This document shows, piece by piece, positions 52,589-62,431 of a stretch of 64,000 nt of DNA. Position 1 is the stretch's first letter; each line of letters starts with the position of its first letter. Made by a program: the position numbers and the translations under genes. The notes beneath the pieces are model-generated. The model searched no databases. It saw nothing but the letters and a program-made list of their open reading frames with translations, and was not told where the DNA came from. This stretch comes from Campylobacterales bacterium (lineage in GTDB: Bacteria; Campylobacterota; Campylobacteria; Campylobacterales; QNZT01): the NCBI GenBank assembly GCA_024278835.1, contig JAJRSK010000065.1, forward strand, positions 1-64,000, written 5' to 3'.

Positions 52589-53320
52589 ATGAAAAATGTA
52601 TTACTAGGTTCGATCGTCTTAGCTGCGATATTTACAGGGTGTGGGAGTAGCAGTTCTTGTTGTAATGCTGATTCAAACAACAACCAAACCCTTGGCAATA
52701 AAATCCCACCGGTTGCTGCAATCACGGGCTTAGCCAACAGCACAACTATTAGCGTAGGTCAATCACTATCCGCCAATGGAACTAGTAGTTCAGATAGAGA
52801 TGGTTCCGTCATTACCTATAGTTGGGCTGTAGATGGCGTTGCTACCTCTACGTCTACAAATCCAACATTTACATTTAATTCTGCTGGCACGCATGAAGTA
52901 TGTTTAACCGTTACAGATAATGACAACTTAAACTCTGCAAATACTGAATGTAGAACCGTTATCGTAGAGGCACCTGCAGATACAGTAACACCTATTGCTC
53001 CAACAGCTGTTATTACATTGACGGATTCTGATGGACCACTAGTCCTTTATTCGCAACATACATTTTCATGTACAGACAGTCATGATAATGATACCTTAGG
53101 GACAGGTGACGAGATAGTCTCTTGTGATTGGAACATACAAAGTTACAGAATCGTGAATGGTGTAGAAGTACCATATAGAAACTGTACTCCTGAAACGATG
53201 ATAGGTAATCCAGTTGAAATCTGTGGTTCAGTTTCTAGAATTGTTGCAACACTAACCGTTACAGACAACGATGGTCAAACAGCGAGTACAAGTACAGAAT
53301 ATACTGAGTTTACACAGTAA
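52589..53320 (+). CDS. PKD-domain lipoprotein
   Basis: A 243-residue lipoprotein (signal ending AAIFTGCGSS). A PKD-like beta-sandwich is at about 40-125 (VGQSLSANGTSSSDRDGSVITYSWAVDG, FTFNSAGTHEVCLTVTDNDNLNSANTECR), and a second, weaker one follows (HTFSCTDSHDNDT... IVATLTVTDNDGQTAST). Such domains are protein-protein or carbohydrate contacts on the surface. AAAAAGG precedes the ATG. The three lipoprotein genes in a row share strand and spacing. Confidence 0.88.
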   Translation: MKNVLLGSIVLAAIFTGCGSSSSCCNADSNNNQTLGNKIPPVAAITGLANSTTISVGQSLSANGTSSSDRDGSVITYSWAVDGVATSTSTNPTFTFNSAGTHEVCLTVTDNDNLNSANTECRTVIVEAPADTVTPIAPTAVITLTDSDGPLVLYSQHTFSCTDSHDNDTLGTGDEIVSCDWNIQSYRIVNGVEVPYRNCTPETMIGNPVEICGSVSRIVATLTVTDNDGQTASTSTEYTEFTQ

Positions 53321-53348
53321 CAAAAGTGGGGGGGAGGTTAACTCCCCG

Positions 53349-53876
53349 CTAGTTCACAACCTTCACAACGTCCTTCACACTTTTAACGCTATAACTTGCC
53401 TCGTTTGAGCTAGATTTTTGTGATACAAAAATCCTATTTTCAACCCCTGCATTTTTCCCCACCAACATGTCTGACTCTTTATCACCTATCATCCATGAGT
53501 TTTTCATGTCTATCTTAAATTGTTTTTTTGCAGCTTTTAGCATCCCCGTTTGGGGTTTTCGACATTTACATTTTTCTTCAGGTGCATGAGGACAATGATA
53601 AACAGCATCTATCTTGATACCTACTTTCATCAACGCTTCAACCATAAACGACGTCAATGTCATATACGCCTCTTCTGTATAATACCCTCGTCCAATACCT
53701 GATTGATTGGTAACAATGATTAGTAAATAACCTTGGGATTGTAGAGATTGAAGCACTTCAAAGATACCATCATTAAATTCAAAATCTTTGATTTGTGAAA
53801 CGTAACCATGGTCTACGTTGATGATGCCATCTCTGTCTAAAAAGATGGCTCTTTTTTGATGTTTTTTAGAGCTCAT
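53349..53876 (-). CDS. gmhB: D-glycero-beta-D-manno-heptose-1,7-bisphosphate 7-phosphatase
   Basis: HAD phosphatase in ADP-heptose formation for LPS. AIFLDRDGIINVDHGYV (DxD), IVTNQSGIGRGYY, YHCPHAPEEKCKCRKPQTGML (zinc-binding Cys/His cluster) and MIGDKESDMLVGKNAGV. Length 175. It overlaps the TPR gene by 11 bp. No other heptose genes are in the window. Confidence 0.9.
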   Translation of the reverse strand: MSSKKHQKRAIFLDRDGIINVDHGYVSQIKDFEFNDGIFEVLQSLQSQGYLLIIVTNQSGIGRGYYTEEAYMTLTSFMVEALMKVGIKIDAVYHCPHAPEEKCKCRKPQTGMLKAAKKQFKIDMKNSWMIGDKESDMLVGKNAGVENRIFVSQKSSSNEASYSVKSVKDVVKVVN

Positions 53877-54597
53877 TTTTCAAATCATTTTCTAAAAAAG
53901 ATTTTTCATCTTCATTGTCAAATTCGGGATCACCATAGTGAAAGATATAATCCGCCATCATGATATATTTTAAGCCCTCTTTTTCATTGCCAAGTTCATT
54001 TTTAAGCACTTTACCATAGTAGTAATTGGCATAAAAGTCATAGGGTTCTCTTTGCACTATCTTTTGCAAAAGTGTTGCTGACTTTTTCATCTCATTAAGA
54101 TTGCCATAACAAAGTGCTAAAAGCGTCTCTACTTTAGTTTGTGTCTCATCTAGCTTTATACTCTCTTCAAAGGCTTCTTTTGCCTCTTTGAAGATACCCA
54201 TATCAAAGTAAGTATTTCCTAGTTCATTCCAGAGCTCTGCATCAGAGTTTTTATCAGCCAACTCTTTGAGGCGACTAAGTCGCAATGCCAAATCCAATAC
54301 TTTAGAGATATTTCTCTTTTCTACGTAACTTGGATTGAGTGCATAGGCTCGACGTACAAGATCAAAACCATTGGCGACTTTATTGTTTCGAAAATAGACC
54401 GAAGCGAGTTTTAACATGCACTCTACATCATTGGGGTTTTCTTGAAGAATTTTTTCTAAAAAGGATTGTTTTGAAGCAGTTTTACCCTCTTCTATAAAGT
54501 AGTACTCCTTACAGACAGGAAACTCTGTCGCGTGGGCTTGCTGGAAAGCAAAAAGGAGCGATATAAATGTAAGAAAAGTGCCACGATTTTTAATCAA
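53866..54597 (-). CDS. Exported TPR-repeat protein
   Basis: A 243-residue protein with a signal peptide (FLTFISLLFAFQQAHA). TPR-like pairs of helices run from about 45 to 215: AELWNELGNTYFDMGIFKEAKEAFEESIKLD is a textbook unit and YDFYANYYYGKVLKNELGNEKEGLKYIMMA another. It probably acts as a scaffold in the periplasm. The next genes are gmhB downstream and ccoS upstream. Confidence 0.8.
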   Translation of the reverse strand: MIKNRGTFLTFISLLFAFQQAHATEFPVCKEYYFIEEGKTASKQSFLEKILQENPNDVECMLKLASVYFRNNKVANGFDLVRRAYALNPSYVEKRNISKVLDLALRLSRLKELADKNSDAELWNELGNTYFDMGIFKEAKEAFEESIKLDETQTKVETLLALCYGNLNEMKKSATLLQKIVQREPYDFYANYYYGKVLKNELGNEKEGLKYIMMADYIFHYGDPEFDNEDEKSFLENDLKNEL

Positions 54598-54751
54598 GTT
54601 TTCAATACCTTAAACTCTTACCAAAACATGCGTCCATGCTCTCGTAAAATAGTCATTTTATTTTTACTTGATTATTATATAGGATATTGATTAAAGTTGA
54701 TTATTCTTTTCTTTTAATTTTTTAATTTTAAGCTAATATAAAGCTCTTTTT

Positions 54752-54982
54752 CTAGTCAGGAGGGCCATAATTTCTATCTCTATTTTTAGCAGCATTTTTT
54801 TTATCTTGCATCGCTGCTGCATCACGTAAAGCCTCTTCATCATCAAACTTGGTTGCATCCAAAAACTTCTTTTCATCATCAAATTGACCCGTCTTAACCC
54901 CCCATAAAAGCGCAATTAGCCCTAATACTCCTAAGAAGGTAGATACCCCTATCATCATCGCTATAATTCCACTACTCATCAA
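54752..54982 (-). CDS. ccoS: cbb3-type cytochrome oxidase assembly protein CcoS
   Basis: A small membrane protein (76 residues) with one N-terminal helix (IAMMIGVSTFLGVLGLIALLWGVKTGQFDD). The W-G-x-K-x-G-Q-F-D-D-x-x motif that follows is a CcoS mark. The tail is charged. It is needed to insert cofactors into cbb3 oxidase. It lies 50 bp after ccoI, its usual partner. Confidence 0.9.
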   Translation of the reverse strand: MMSSGIIAMMIGVSTFLGVLGLIALLWGVKTGQFDDEKKFLDATKFDDEEALRDAAAMQDKKNAAKNRDRNYGPPD

Positions 54983-55032
54983 AATCCTTTTTTTATTCTT
55001 ATGGCATTTGCTATCACTAAAAGTGAACTGAG

Positions 55033-57372
55033 TTACATCGAAAGTGCCGCCACCAATGGTATCACATACCCTGCCACAGCCAGGGGAATTGTAATCAAAT
55101 TATACAACAATGAGATACTTAAATTTTGCTTGATATTGGTATAAGTTTTTTGACTTAATTTCTGTGCAAGAGCCAAAGAAGTGATACTATCATCTAAAAG
55201 CACCACATCACTCACTTCCACAGAGATGTCAGCTCCCGAACCCATAGCAATAGCGATATCACTTTTTGAGAGTGCCAAGGCATCATTGATACCATCTCCC
55301 ACCATAATGACTACTTTACCTCTATCATGATAGCTATCCACCGCTGCTGCTTTATCTTCAGGAAAGAGTGAATATTTAAACTTTTTTATACCCACTTCAT
55401 CCGCTATTTTTCGAGCAACCTTCTCATGGTCACCCGTTAACATCACTATCTCAACACCTCGCCCTGCTATCTCCGCTAAGGCTTCTTTTGCACCTTCTTT
55501 AATTTTATCTTCCAAGGCAAACATATCCACGATATCCCCATCTATAGCAAAAATAAATAATGACCCATCTGACTTAGTTTCTATCTTGATATCATCAAAC
55601 AAAGAGAGATTGCCGCCTTTGAGTTCTCTACCTTGATAGTATGCACGTAAGCCCTTAGCTTGCAGATGCTTTACACTTTCTAATTCTAACATTTCCAGCT
55701 TATCATGCTGACTCTCTAAATAAGTTGCAATCCCTTTTGATATAGGATGTGAAGAGCTTTTTACCAATGCATAAAGGAGGTTGATATCATACTCTTTTTT
55801 ATTATCATGATAGACAACTTCTGGTTTGCCCTCAGTTATCGTACCCGTCTTATCAAGTAACAGCACATCCGCCTTTGCCATCGTCTCTAAAAAACTAGCT
55901 TCTTTGAACAATATACCTTTTTTTGCGCCTACAGAAAGCCCTATCAATGTTGCCATCGGTGTTGCCAGCCCCAACGCACAAGGACAAGCGATAACAATAA
56001 CAGAAATTCCCACAATCAACGCATGTTCAAAATCTCCCTTGAAAAAATACCATCCCAAAAATGTTGCTAGTGCGATAAGTAAAATCCCAGAGGAAAAATA
56101 GCCAGAAATTTCATTGGCTAGTTTTTCAATACGTGGTTTTTTTGTCAGTGAGTTTTCAAGTAAAGAGACGATAGTAGAGAGCGTCGAATCCCCATAAAGT
56201 TTCGTTGCACGATAACGCACCACAGAGTCCAGCGATATCGCACCAGAGGTGAGTAAATCATCTTTTTTCTTATATATTGGGCGTGATTCACCCGTGAGAC
56301 TTGCCTCATCAAAAGAGCCATCTCCACTTATCATGATACCATCGATAACGATTTTATCACCTGCTTTAACTTCGATAATATCTCCTACTTCTACCTCTTC
56401 TACCCCCACAATCACTTTTTCATTTCCACAAATCTTTGTTACTTCTGTAGGTAAAGAAGAGGTGATGGTATCGAGTGTATCGACCGCTTTTTTCTTACTG
56501 AGTACCTCCAAGTACTTACCGACAAAAACAAAAGTGATTATCATGACAACAGAATCAAAATAAGTCTCTCCATGACCACTGATTAACACATATATAGAGT
56601 AGATATAGGCTAAAGACGCACCCGTAGCAACCAATGAGTCCATATTTACAAAATGGTTTTTAAGACCAAAGTAGGCACCTTTAAAGTAAATCCATCCCGT
56701 ATAAAAAAGTACTGGTGTTGCCAAGACAAACTCCGCCACCTGGATGATAAACTTGATATCTTCTCGCATTCCTGTAAAATAACCGCCATATTGTGCGATA
56801 GCAAGCCACATGATATTCATCGTACCAAATACACCGACTAAAAGCCGCATATAATAATCTTTTCTACTGGCATTAGCTTTTTGCTCTTGCAAAGAAGCAT
56901 CGTAAGGATAAGCATTGTAACCGATAGATTGGATTTTCACGATAATATCTGAGAGTTTTAACACACTTGGATCCCAGACGATTTTAGCTTTATGGTTGGT
57001 ATAATTTATCTCTGCTTCAATGATACCGTCAGTTTTATAAAGTACTTTTTCATTGAGCCAGACGCAAGCAGAACAGTGTATGCCTTCGATTATGAGTGAT
57101 ATCTCATGTAAGCCATCCACCTCTTTGATATACTTTTTAGTAAAACCATCATGGTCATACTTCTCCAAATCAGAAGAAATTTCTGCAGCAGGGTTGAGCT
57201 TTATATCGCCAACTTTATCATAAAAATCATCTAGCCCCTCGGAGGAGAGAAGATGATAAACACCTTGACAGCCTTTACAGCAAAAATACTTTTCACTCTC
57301 ACCTATCATTTCAGAGATAAGCATCTCTTTGGGAAATTCTAAATGGCAATGATCACAGGGGATTTTATTCAT
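55033..57372 (-). CDS. ccoI: Copper-translocating P-type ATPase CcoI/FixI
   Basis: P1B ATPase that supplies Cu to cbb3 oxidase. N-terminal Cys-rich segment CDHCHLEFPKEM... FCCKGCQGVYHLL, then HMA domain with GIHCSACVWLNEKVL. The membrane motif is VIACPCALGLATPMATLIGL and the phosphorylation site LLDKTGTITEGKPEV. GDGINDALALSKSDIAIAMGSG is the hinge. Length 779. The association with ccoS supports CcoI over generic CopA. Confidence 0.94.
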   Translation of the reverse strand: MNKIPCDHCHLEFPKEMLISEMIGESEKYFCCKGCQGVYHLLSSEGLDDFYDKVGDIKLNPAAEISSDLEKYDHDGFTKKYIKEVDGLHEISLIIEGIHCSACVWLNEKVLYKTDGIIEAEINYTNHKAKIVWDPSVLKLSDIIVKIQSIGYNAYPYDASLQEQKANASRKDYYMRLLVGVFGTMNIMWLAIAQYGGYFTGMREDIKFIIQVAEFVLATPVLFYTGWIYFKGAYFGLKNHFVNMDSLVATGASLAYIYSIYVLISGHGETYFDSVVMIITFVFVGKYLEVLSKKKAVDTLDTITSSLPTEVTKICGNEKVIVGVEEVEVGDIIEVKAGDKIVIDGIMISGDGSFDEASLTGESRPIYKKKDDLLTSGAISLDSVVRYRATKLYGDSTLSTIVSLLENSLTKKPRIEKLANEISGYFSSGILLIALATFLGWYFFKGDFEHALIVGISVIVIACPCALGLATPMATLIGLSVGAKKGILFKEASFLETMAKADVLLLDKTGTITEGKPEVVYHDNKKEYDINLLYALVKSSSHPISKGIATYLESQHDKLEMLELESVKHLQAKGLRAYYQGRELKGGNLSLFDDIKIETKSDGSLFIFAIDGDIVDMFALEDKIKEGAKEALAEIAGRGVEIVMLTGDHEKVARKIADEVGIKKFKYSLFPEDKAAAVDSYHDRGKVVIMVGDGINDALALSKSDIAIAMGSGADISVEVSDVVLLDDSITSLALAQKLSQKTYTNIKQNLSISLLYNLITIPLAVAGYVIPLVAALSM

Positions 57373-57506
57373 ACAAATATTATCCTAGAAATTCGCTTGT
57401 AGGTGGCTGAAAGAGCGCACACCTAAAGGTAAACTATTTTTTCATAATTAAGATTTATTTATCATGGAAAGTGCTACCATGATACAGATCAATTAAGGAG
57501 GATCAT

Positions 57507-58913
57507 ATGAGAAATAGTTTAACAAAGAGTATCATAATAGTACTCTTTAGTGTGGTATTAGCTGGCTGTGGGAGCAGGGAACCCCTTACTGAAGATATTA
57601 GTGCTGAAATAACTATGCAAGGTGTAGAGGTAGACATTAGTGAAGATGTTGCTGTTGGTACGCTTTTGTCTCGAACTATCACTATCAATAACATTACTGT
57701 GCCACTTACAGATGTCGCCATTGTGCTAACTGGAACAGGCAGTGAAGACTTTAATGTCACCTTGGAGAGTGCTGGTGTTGCAAACACTTATATTGGAAAG
57801 GTCGTACTTTTACATTCACTTGAAGGCAAAGGTGGTGCATTTTATGAGCTCAATGCTACTGCTACGGCAGATACTCAGAGTATTGGACCAGTTTTGGTGA
57901 AAATACATATCATCGATGTGCCTAAGCAGACTATTGTGGAGATGTGTGATGACGTCAATGGCTCAGAACCTTGGATAACTGATGGTACAGCTTTAGGGAC
58001 AAAACCTCTGGCAAATCTCAATCCAGAAGGAAGTAGCCGGCTTTATAGTGTACCTGTACGCGTAGGTTCTATGCTCTATTTTCTCTTAGATGATGGTATC
58101 AGTGGTACAAATTTATGGCAAAGTGATGGTACAACGGCGGGAACAGAAAAAGTGAAAGATTTCGATACAACAAGTATCAATGAACGTGCTAACGATCTCA
58201 TCCTCCTTGGTGAGACACTTTTTTTCTCTGTTTCGGGACATCAACTCTGGCGTAGTGATGGTTCTGAAGCAGGAACACAGATGATAAAAGATATCAATGC
58301 CAGCGAAATAAGTCATTTTACCAGCTATCATGATAAGCTCTACTTCATCAAGATAGATAGAGCAGAAAGTATCGGTCTCGCAACAAAAACCAGAATCGCT
58401 CCGATACTTGGTGCCGCTGCACTCTGGGAAAGTGATGGTATCGCTGAGGGAACAAAACTTGTCATGACATTGCCTGAGGGTTTAAATAAACCAAGAGGTC
58501 TTAGCGTCGTGGGGGATACGCTCTATATGGCTATACCAGATTATGGTGAGAATGCTCTTGAGATAAAAAAGATTGACATGACACAAGCTAGCTTAAGCTT
58601 GGAAGATGATGATACTTTAGACAATACAGGGCTTAGATGGATGGGCGTCTATAAAGATAAATTACATTTAGTCACATTTCACTCAGGTATTTGGGTAAAA
58701 GAAGCTGGTACCTATACCAAACTCCCTCTTGATATAGACTTTGACGTTGGTAATATACAAGTGTTTAATGGTCTTTTCTTATTTAACAGTTTTAGATCAG
58801 GAGAAGTGGAAGATACGAACAGATATATGCAACTATGGGATAGTGATACCACAGAAGAAGGTTCACACATCATCAAAGAGAACCCATGCACTATGGAATC
58901 AGAATCTATGTGA
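57507..58913 (+). CDS. Lipoprotein with cadherin-like and ELWxxDGT-type repeats
   Basis: A 468-residue lipoprotein: signal ending VVLAGCGSR, then a beta-sandwich (cadherin-like, residues ~30-150) with VEVDISEDVAVGTLL-type pattern, then repeats of the kind W(I/Q/R)(T/S)DGT..GT (EPWITDGTALGTKPL, NLWQSDGTTAGTEKV, QLWRSDGSEAGTQMI, ALWESDGIAEGTKLV). These are the ELWxxDGT/hyalin-like units seen in surface proteins and form a beta-propeller-like array. AAGGAGG is ideally placed before the ATG. Function unknown, probably outer-membrane or cell-surface binding. Confidence 0.8.
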   Translation: MRNSLTKSIIIVLFSVVLAGCGSREPLTEDISAEITMQGVEVDISEDVAVGTLLSRTITINNITVPLTDVAIVLTGTGSEDFNVTLESAGVANTYIGKVVLLHSLEGKGGAFYELNATATADTQSIGPVLVKIHIIDVPKQTIVEMCDDVNGSEPWITDGTALGTKPLANLNPEGSSRLYSVPVRVGSMLYFLLDDGISGTNLWQSDGTTAGTEKVKDFDTTSINERANDLILLGETLFFSVSGHQLWRSDGSEAGTQMIKDINASEISHFTSYHDKLYFIKIDRAESIGLATKTRIAPILGAAALWESDGIAEGTKLVMTLPEGLNKPRGLSVVGDTLYMAIPDYGENALEIKKIDMTQASLSLEDDDTLDNTGLRWMGVYKDKLHLVTFHSGIWVKEAGTYTKLPLDIDFDVGNIQVFNGLFLFNSFRSGEVEDTNRYMQLWDSDTTEEGSHIIKENPCTMESESM

Positions 58914-58921
58914 GAGATACC

Positions 58922-59113
58922 CTAAAGTATCTCTTTGACCCTTCCTACTTCACCACTCATGAGTCTCACTTTGATACCATGAGGGTGTGTGGGTGATTTA
59001 GTGAGGATGTCACGCACGACACCCTCTGTCAATGTACCTGTTCTTTGGTCTTGTTTTAAGACGATATTGACAGTGATGCCTGAACGAATATTGGCGCGTT
59101 TGGTGCCGTCCAT
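58922..59113 (-). CDS. YwbE-family protein (DUF2196)
   Basis: A 63-residue protein: RANIRSGITVNIVLKQDQRTGTLTEGVVRDILTKSPTHPHGIKVRL is the YwbE pattern. The role is unknown; the compact beta fold suggests nucleic acid binding, but this is inference. It begins right after the desaturase stop (59114), so the two are co-transcribed. Confidence 0.9.
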   Translation of the reverse strand: MDGTKRANIRSGITVNIVLKQDQRTGTLTEGVVRDILTKSPTHPHGIKVRLMSGEVGRVKEIL

Positions 59114-60292
59114 TTAAACACCTTCTGAACGTAGTACTTTGGTTTTACCAACCATCAGTTCTATGGTCATCCATGCCCGTTTCCAAACGGATTCTTGTCT
59201 ATACTCCAAGTCATACTTTTTACAGATATCCTTGACGATAGGTTGCATCTGTTGGTAGAAACTATGTGGCATGTTAGGAAAGAGATGATGCTCTATCTGA
59301 TAGTTTAAAAACCCCTGCCCAAAGTCTATCAAATCCGTTCCTGTGTTATAGTTGACTGATCCCATGATTTGCCTGAGGTAAAACTCGCCTTGAGACTTGT
59401 GTGGCTTTGAAAACTGATAGATATCTTCTGCTGAGTGATTAGGCACTATCACGATAAAAGAGTGGACATTTGCCACGACTTCACTAAGCAAAAGGATAAT
59501 AAATGCATTCGTAACACCAACCCAACCAAAAGGAAACCAAAAAACTAAAGGCAATAGAACAAACTTTACCAAAGGGTAAGGAAGATAATAATTTTTCCAA
59601 AGCTCCAAGCCATTCTTTGTAAGTGGGCTAAATTCATATACATCTAACTCTGGCTCTTTTCTCTTGCGTCTCTCTTTATTTTCTAAGATACGAAGTGTGT
59701 TGGGTGCATAATAGGTAAATTTCCACGTCATTGCCAAAAGAGCAATCAGCGTGTATCTCAAAAACATAGGGGTATTTGACTCTGTAAGCCACTTCATATT
59801 TCGCTCAACATTGTCGGGATCATCATCTTCACCTAGATGATAGTGATGCATGATATTGTGCTCAAACTCCCAAGCTTCTGGCTTAATCCAATCTAACCAA
59901 TGCCAATAGCGACTCCAACCTCTTGCATACCCTGCTTTTGTATATTCGTAAGGGATATTGGGGACTTTATCATACGCACCATGGAGGATAGGATGGGTGA
60001 CATTTGCCCATCTTGCTGTGTTTCCTATCCCAATGAGCAGCGCAGCCACCAAAGCTAATCCCCAAAAAGCAAAACCACTCATATCCCAAAAACTTACAAT
60101 ACCAATAAGCACAATCCCAGCAAAAACAGCACCAGACCCCCAGCGCTCTAGTTTTAGTAAATGTTGAAAATCATCCCAATTTGGCGCAGGAATTGTATCT
60201 TTGATAGCATCTATATCTTTTTGAAGTGCATCTTGATCGATATCTTCATAGCGTGTGTAGCTCACAGAGCCCATTTTTTGTGTCATGCCCAT
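59114..60292 (-). CDS. Membrane fatty acid desaturase
   Basis: Di-iron acyl desaturase of 392 residues. Three His boxes: HPILH (~95-100), HNIMHHYH (~145) and QIEHHLFP (~330). Membrane segments lie between them (SFWDMSGFAFWGLALVAALLIG and others). It would introduce double bonds into acyl chains of lipids. It is close to the DesA-type group. The start ATG at 60292 is followed by a second possible start at residue 3. Confidence 0.9.
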   Translation of the reverse strand: MGMTQKMGSVSYTRYEDIDQDALQKDIDAIKDTIPAPNWDDFQHLLKLERWGSGAVFAGIVLIGIVSFWDMSGFAFWGLALVAALLIGIGNTARWANVTHPILHGAYDKVPNIPYEYTKAGYARGWSRYWHWLDWIKPEAWEFEHNIMHHYHLGEDDDPDNVERNMKWLTESNTPMFLRYTLIALLAMTWKFTYYAPNTLRILENKERRKRKEPELDVYEFSPLTKNGLELWKNYYLPYPLVKFVLLPLVFWFPFGWVGVTNAFIILLLSEVVANVHSFIVIVPNHSAEDIYQFSKPHKSQGEFYLRQIMGSVNYNTGTDLIDFGQGFLNYQIEHHLFPNMPHSFYQQMQPIVKDICKKYDLEYRQESVWKRAWMTIELMVGKTKVLRSEGV

Positions 60293-60339
60293 CCTTTAAA
60301 AATTTTGAATGGGCGCATTATAGTATAATTATATGAAAG

Positions 60340-62313
60340 TTATAAGCCTTCTATTTTTAATATTACATTTTTAAGGTTTTTATCGATGGCAAAACAATTA
60401 TCTATCTTGCAGGCTAAAAAATTTTCATCTGCACTTGGCTTTAACAGTATATAAGGATAATGGATAGCATTCAAGGTTTCTTTCTGTTTTGACAAATTTT
60501 GTTTGCTAGATTTGATAACTACTGGGGAGAGTAAACTCTGCAGATAAGTTGTTAGTCCTGAAGGATACTGACTCGGTACAGATTTTAAAGCAGCAAGTTG
60601 CGTATCTAGATTATTTTGGGCAAAAGCATACAGTTTTTGATTGTCAGTCAAAAGCGCTATCTTAAGAAGATTTTCTATCATGATAGCCAAGGAGGAAGCA
60701 TATGAAGCGTCATAAAACTCAGCCTTAGCTTTGAAATCATCATCAGACATATACCAAACACTGTTTTTGTAAAATTTTGCAACCGCTTTATCACTCAAAG
60801 TTTTCGCTAAAGTGAGATACTTATCTTCAAAGTCCACCGCATACCCTTCCATCAATGCTGAAATTAAAAAAGCATAATCTTCTAAGTAACCTTTTACTTT
60901 TGCTGCTTTTGAGATGATGATTTGGTGATAAAGTTCTCCATCTCGATAGAGATTTTCAATCAGTACATCCAAAGAGTGTAAAGCCTCTTTTTCATACACT
61001 TTGTCTACATATTTTGCTGCCTTAAAAAGCCCAACAAGATACATCCCATTCCATGAGGTTTGCACTTTATAGTCGATAAAAGGATAATTTTTCTTTTGGC
61101 GATTGGCACGAAGGATGGCTTTGCCTTTTTCTAAATCTTTTGGCGCATTCATCCCCGAGAGATAAGGATTGGTCTGTTTGTGTTCAAAGTTACCCTCTGG
61201 ATAGATAGAAAAATAATCCAAAATATCCTTAGAAACCCCAGCACTTTTGAGATCCTTCATACTATCATGATAGTCAAAAACAAAGTATTTTCCCTCTTTT
61301 CCATCACTGTCCGCGTCACTGGCAGAGTAAAACATCCCCTCTTTAAAAAAGCGCTCGTTGATGTTTTGTATCGTCTCTTTTACAACTGTTTTAAAACGTG
61401 GCTCTTTGGTGAGTGCATAGGCATTGGCATAGGCTGAAAGTAATTCCGCATTGGTATAAAGCATCTTTTCAAAATGCGGTATCAACCACATCTCATCTAC
61501 ACTATAGCGGTAAAATCCACCCTCTATCTGATCATAAATCCCACCTTTGCTCATCGCTATCAAGGTATCAATTGACATCTGCAGGGCTTTTTTATCATCA
61601 GAGATACGATAAATATCTAAAAGTGTATCCAAGGTTGAAGCATGCGGGAACTTCGGTGAAGTTCCAATACCCTTATTTTTAGTATCAAAATTTGCTTCTA
61701 TCTCTTGCACAAAATGCTTCGTTATGGAGAGATCCAAGCTTACTTTTTGATTGGCTGTGGCTGCGCCCATCCTGGCGACTGCCTCCTCGATGGAAGTAGC
61801 AGACTTTAACACCTCTTCTTTTTTATTTTTATAAGCATCCACCAAAACCTTCATCATTCCTTTTAGACCAGCACGTCCAAATTTATCATCAGAAGGCATA
61901 TACGTCGCAGAAAAGAAAACACGTCTATCTGGTGTCATCACAATAGTCAGTGGCCATCCTCCCCCTCGTCTATTCATCAAAGCATAGATATCTTGATAGT
62001 GTCTATCGATATGTGGATATTCTTCTCTATCTACTTTAATAGCGATAAAATCCTTATTGAGCACCTTTGCGACAGAGTCATTTTCAAAGCTCTCCTTCTC
62101 CATCACATGACACCAATGACAGGTACTGTACCCAATAGATAAAAAAATGAGTTTATCCTCTTTTTTAGCCTTCTCAAAAGCTTCATCACACCAAGGATAC
62201 CAGTTCACTGGGTTATGTGCATGCTGTTGTAAATAGGGAGAATCTTCGTGCTTGAGTCTGTTTGCATCTGCATCTATCATGATAAGAAGTCCTAATAATA
62301 ATATTTTCAGCAT
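60340..62313 (-). CDS. YyaL/SSP411-type thioredoxin-domain protein (DUF255)
   Basis: A 657-residue protein: N-terminal thioredoxin-like domain with [22 protein letters not shown] and [16 protein letters not shown] (CHWC site), followed by an (alpha/alpha)6 glycosidase-like barrel ([30 protein letters not shown]). It is related to human SPATA20. The first residues form a possible signal sequence ([17 protein letters not shown]), so export is possible; the family is normally cytoplasmic. Activity is not established in the family. Confidence 0.9.
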   Translation of the reverse strand: MLKILLLGLLIMIDADANRLKHEDSPYLQQHAHNPVNWYPWCDEAFEKAKKEDKLIFLSIGYSTCHWCHVMEKESFENDSVAKVLNKDFIAIKVDREEYPHIDRHYQDIYALMNRRGGGWPLTIVMTPDRRVFFSATYMPSDDKFGRAGLKGMMKVLVDAYKNKKEEVLKSATSIEEAVARMGAATANQKVSLDLSITKHFVQEIEANFDTKNKGIGTSPKFPHASTLDTLLDIYRISDDKKALQMSIDTLIAMSKGGIYDQIEGGFYRYSVDEMWLIPHFEKMLYTNAELLSAYANAYALTKEPRFKTVVKETIQNINERFFKEGMFYSASDADSDGKEGKYFVFDYHDSMKDLKSAGVSKDILDYFSIYPEGNFEHKQTNPYLSGMNAPKDLEKGKAILRANRQKKNYPFIDYKVQTSWNGMYLVGLFKAAKYVDKVYEKEALHSLDVLIENLYRDGELYHQIIISKAAKVKGYLEDYAFLISALMEGYAVDFEDKYLTLAKTLSDKAVAKFYKNSVWYMSDDDFKAKAEFYDASYASSLAIMIENLLKIALLTDNQKLYAFAQNNLDTQLAALKSVPSQYPSGLTTYLQSLLSPVVIKSSKQNLSKQKETLNAIHYPYILLKPSADENFLACKIDNCFAIDKNLKNVILKIEGL

Positions 62314-62431
62314 AACTTGCCTTTAAATAACTTTTTCTTATTATAGCACAATTAGGACTAATAGACTCTTATTTGAGTGAAACTATTTAATAGATATACC
62401 GATATACTCCCAATAAAACAGAAGAGATACC

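Larger units (their letters stand above)
2345..62284. repeat. Dispersed 10-bp palindrome TATCATGATA, about 40 exact copies
   Basis: Exact copies start at 2345, 3153, 4638, 6442, 6920, 11109, 11605, 11772, 12255, 12396, 12835, 19371, 31620, 32958, 33809, 34037, 34325, 34642, 35320, 37668, 37869, 38052, 40009, 40674, 41172, 45332, 45895, 45979, 46795, 49548, 49577, 50490, 51133, 55323, 55803, 56329, 58326, 60676, 61263 and 62275 (by eye; a few may be missed). Most are inside genes, read as I-M-I or Y-H-D. One-mismatch forms such as CATCATGATA are also common. A random sequence of this composition would hold about 0.2 exact copies. Confidence 0.9.
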
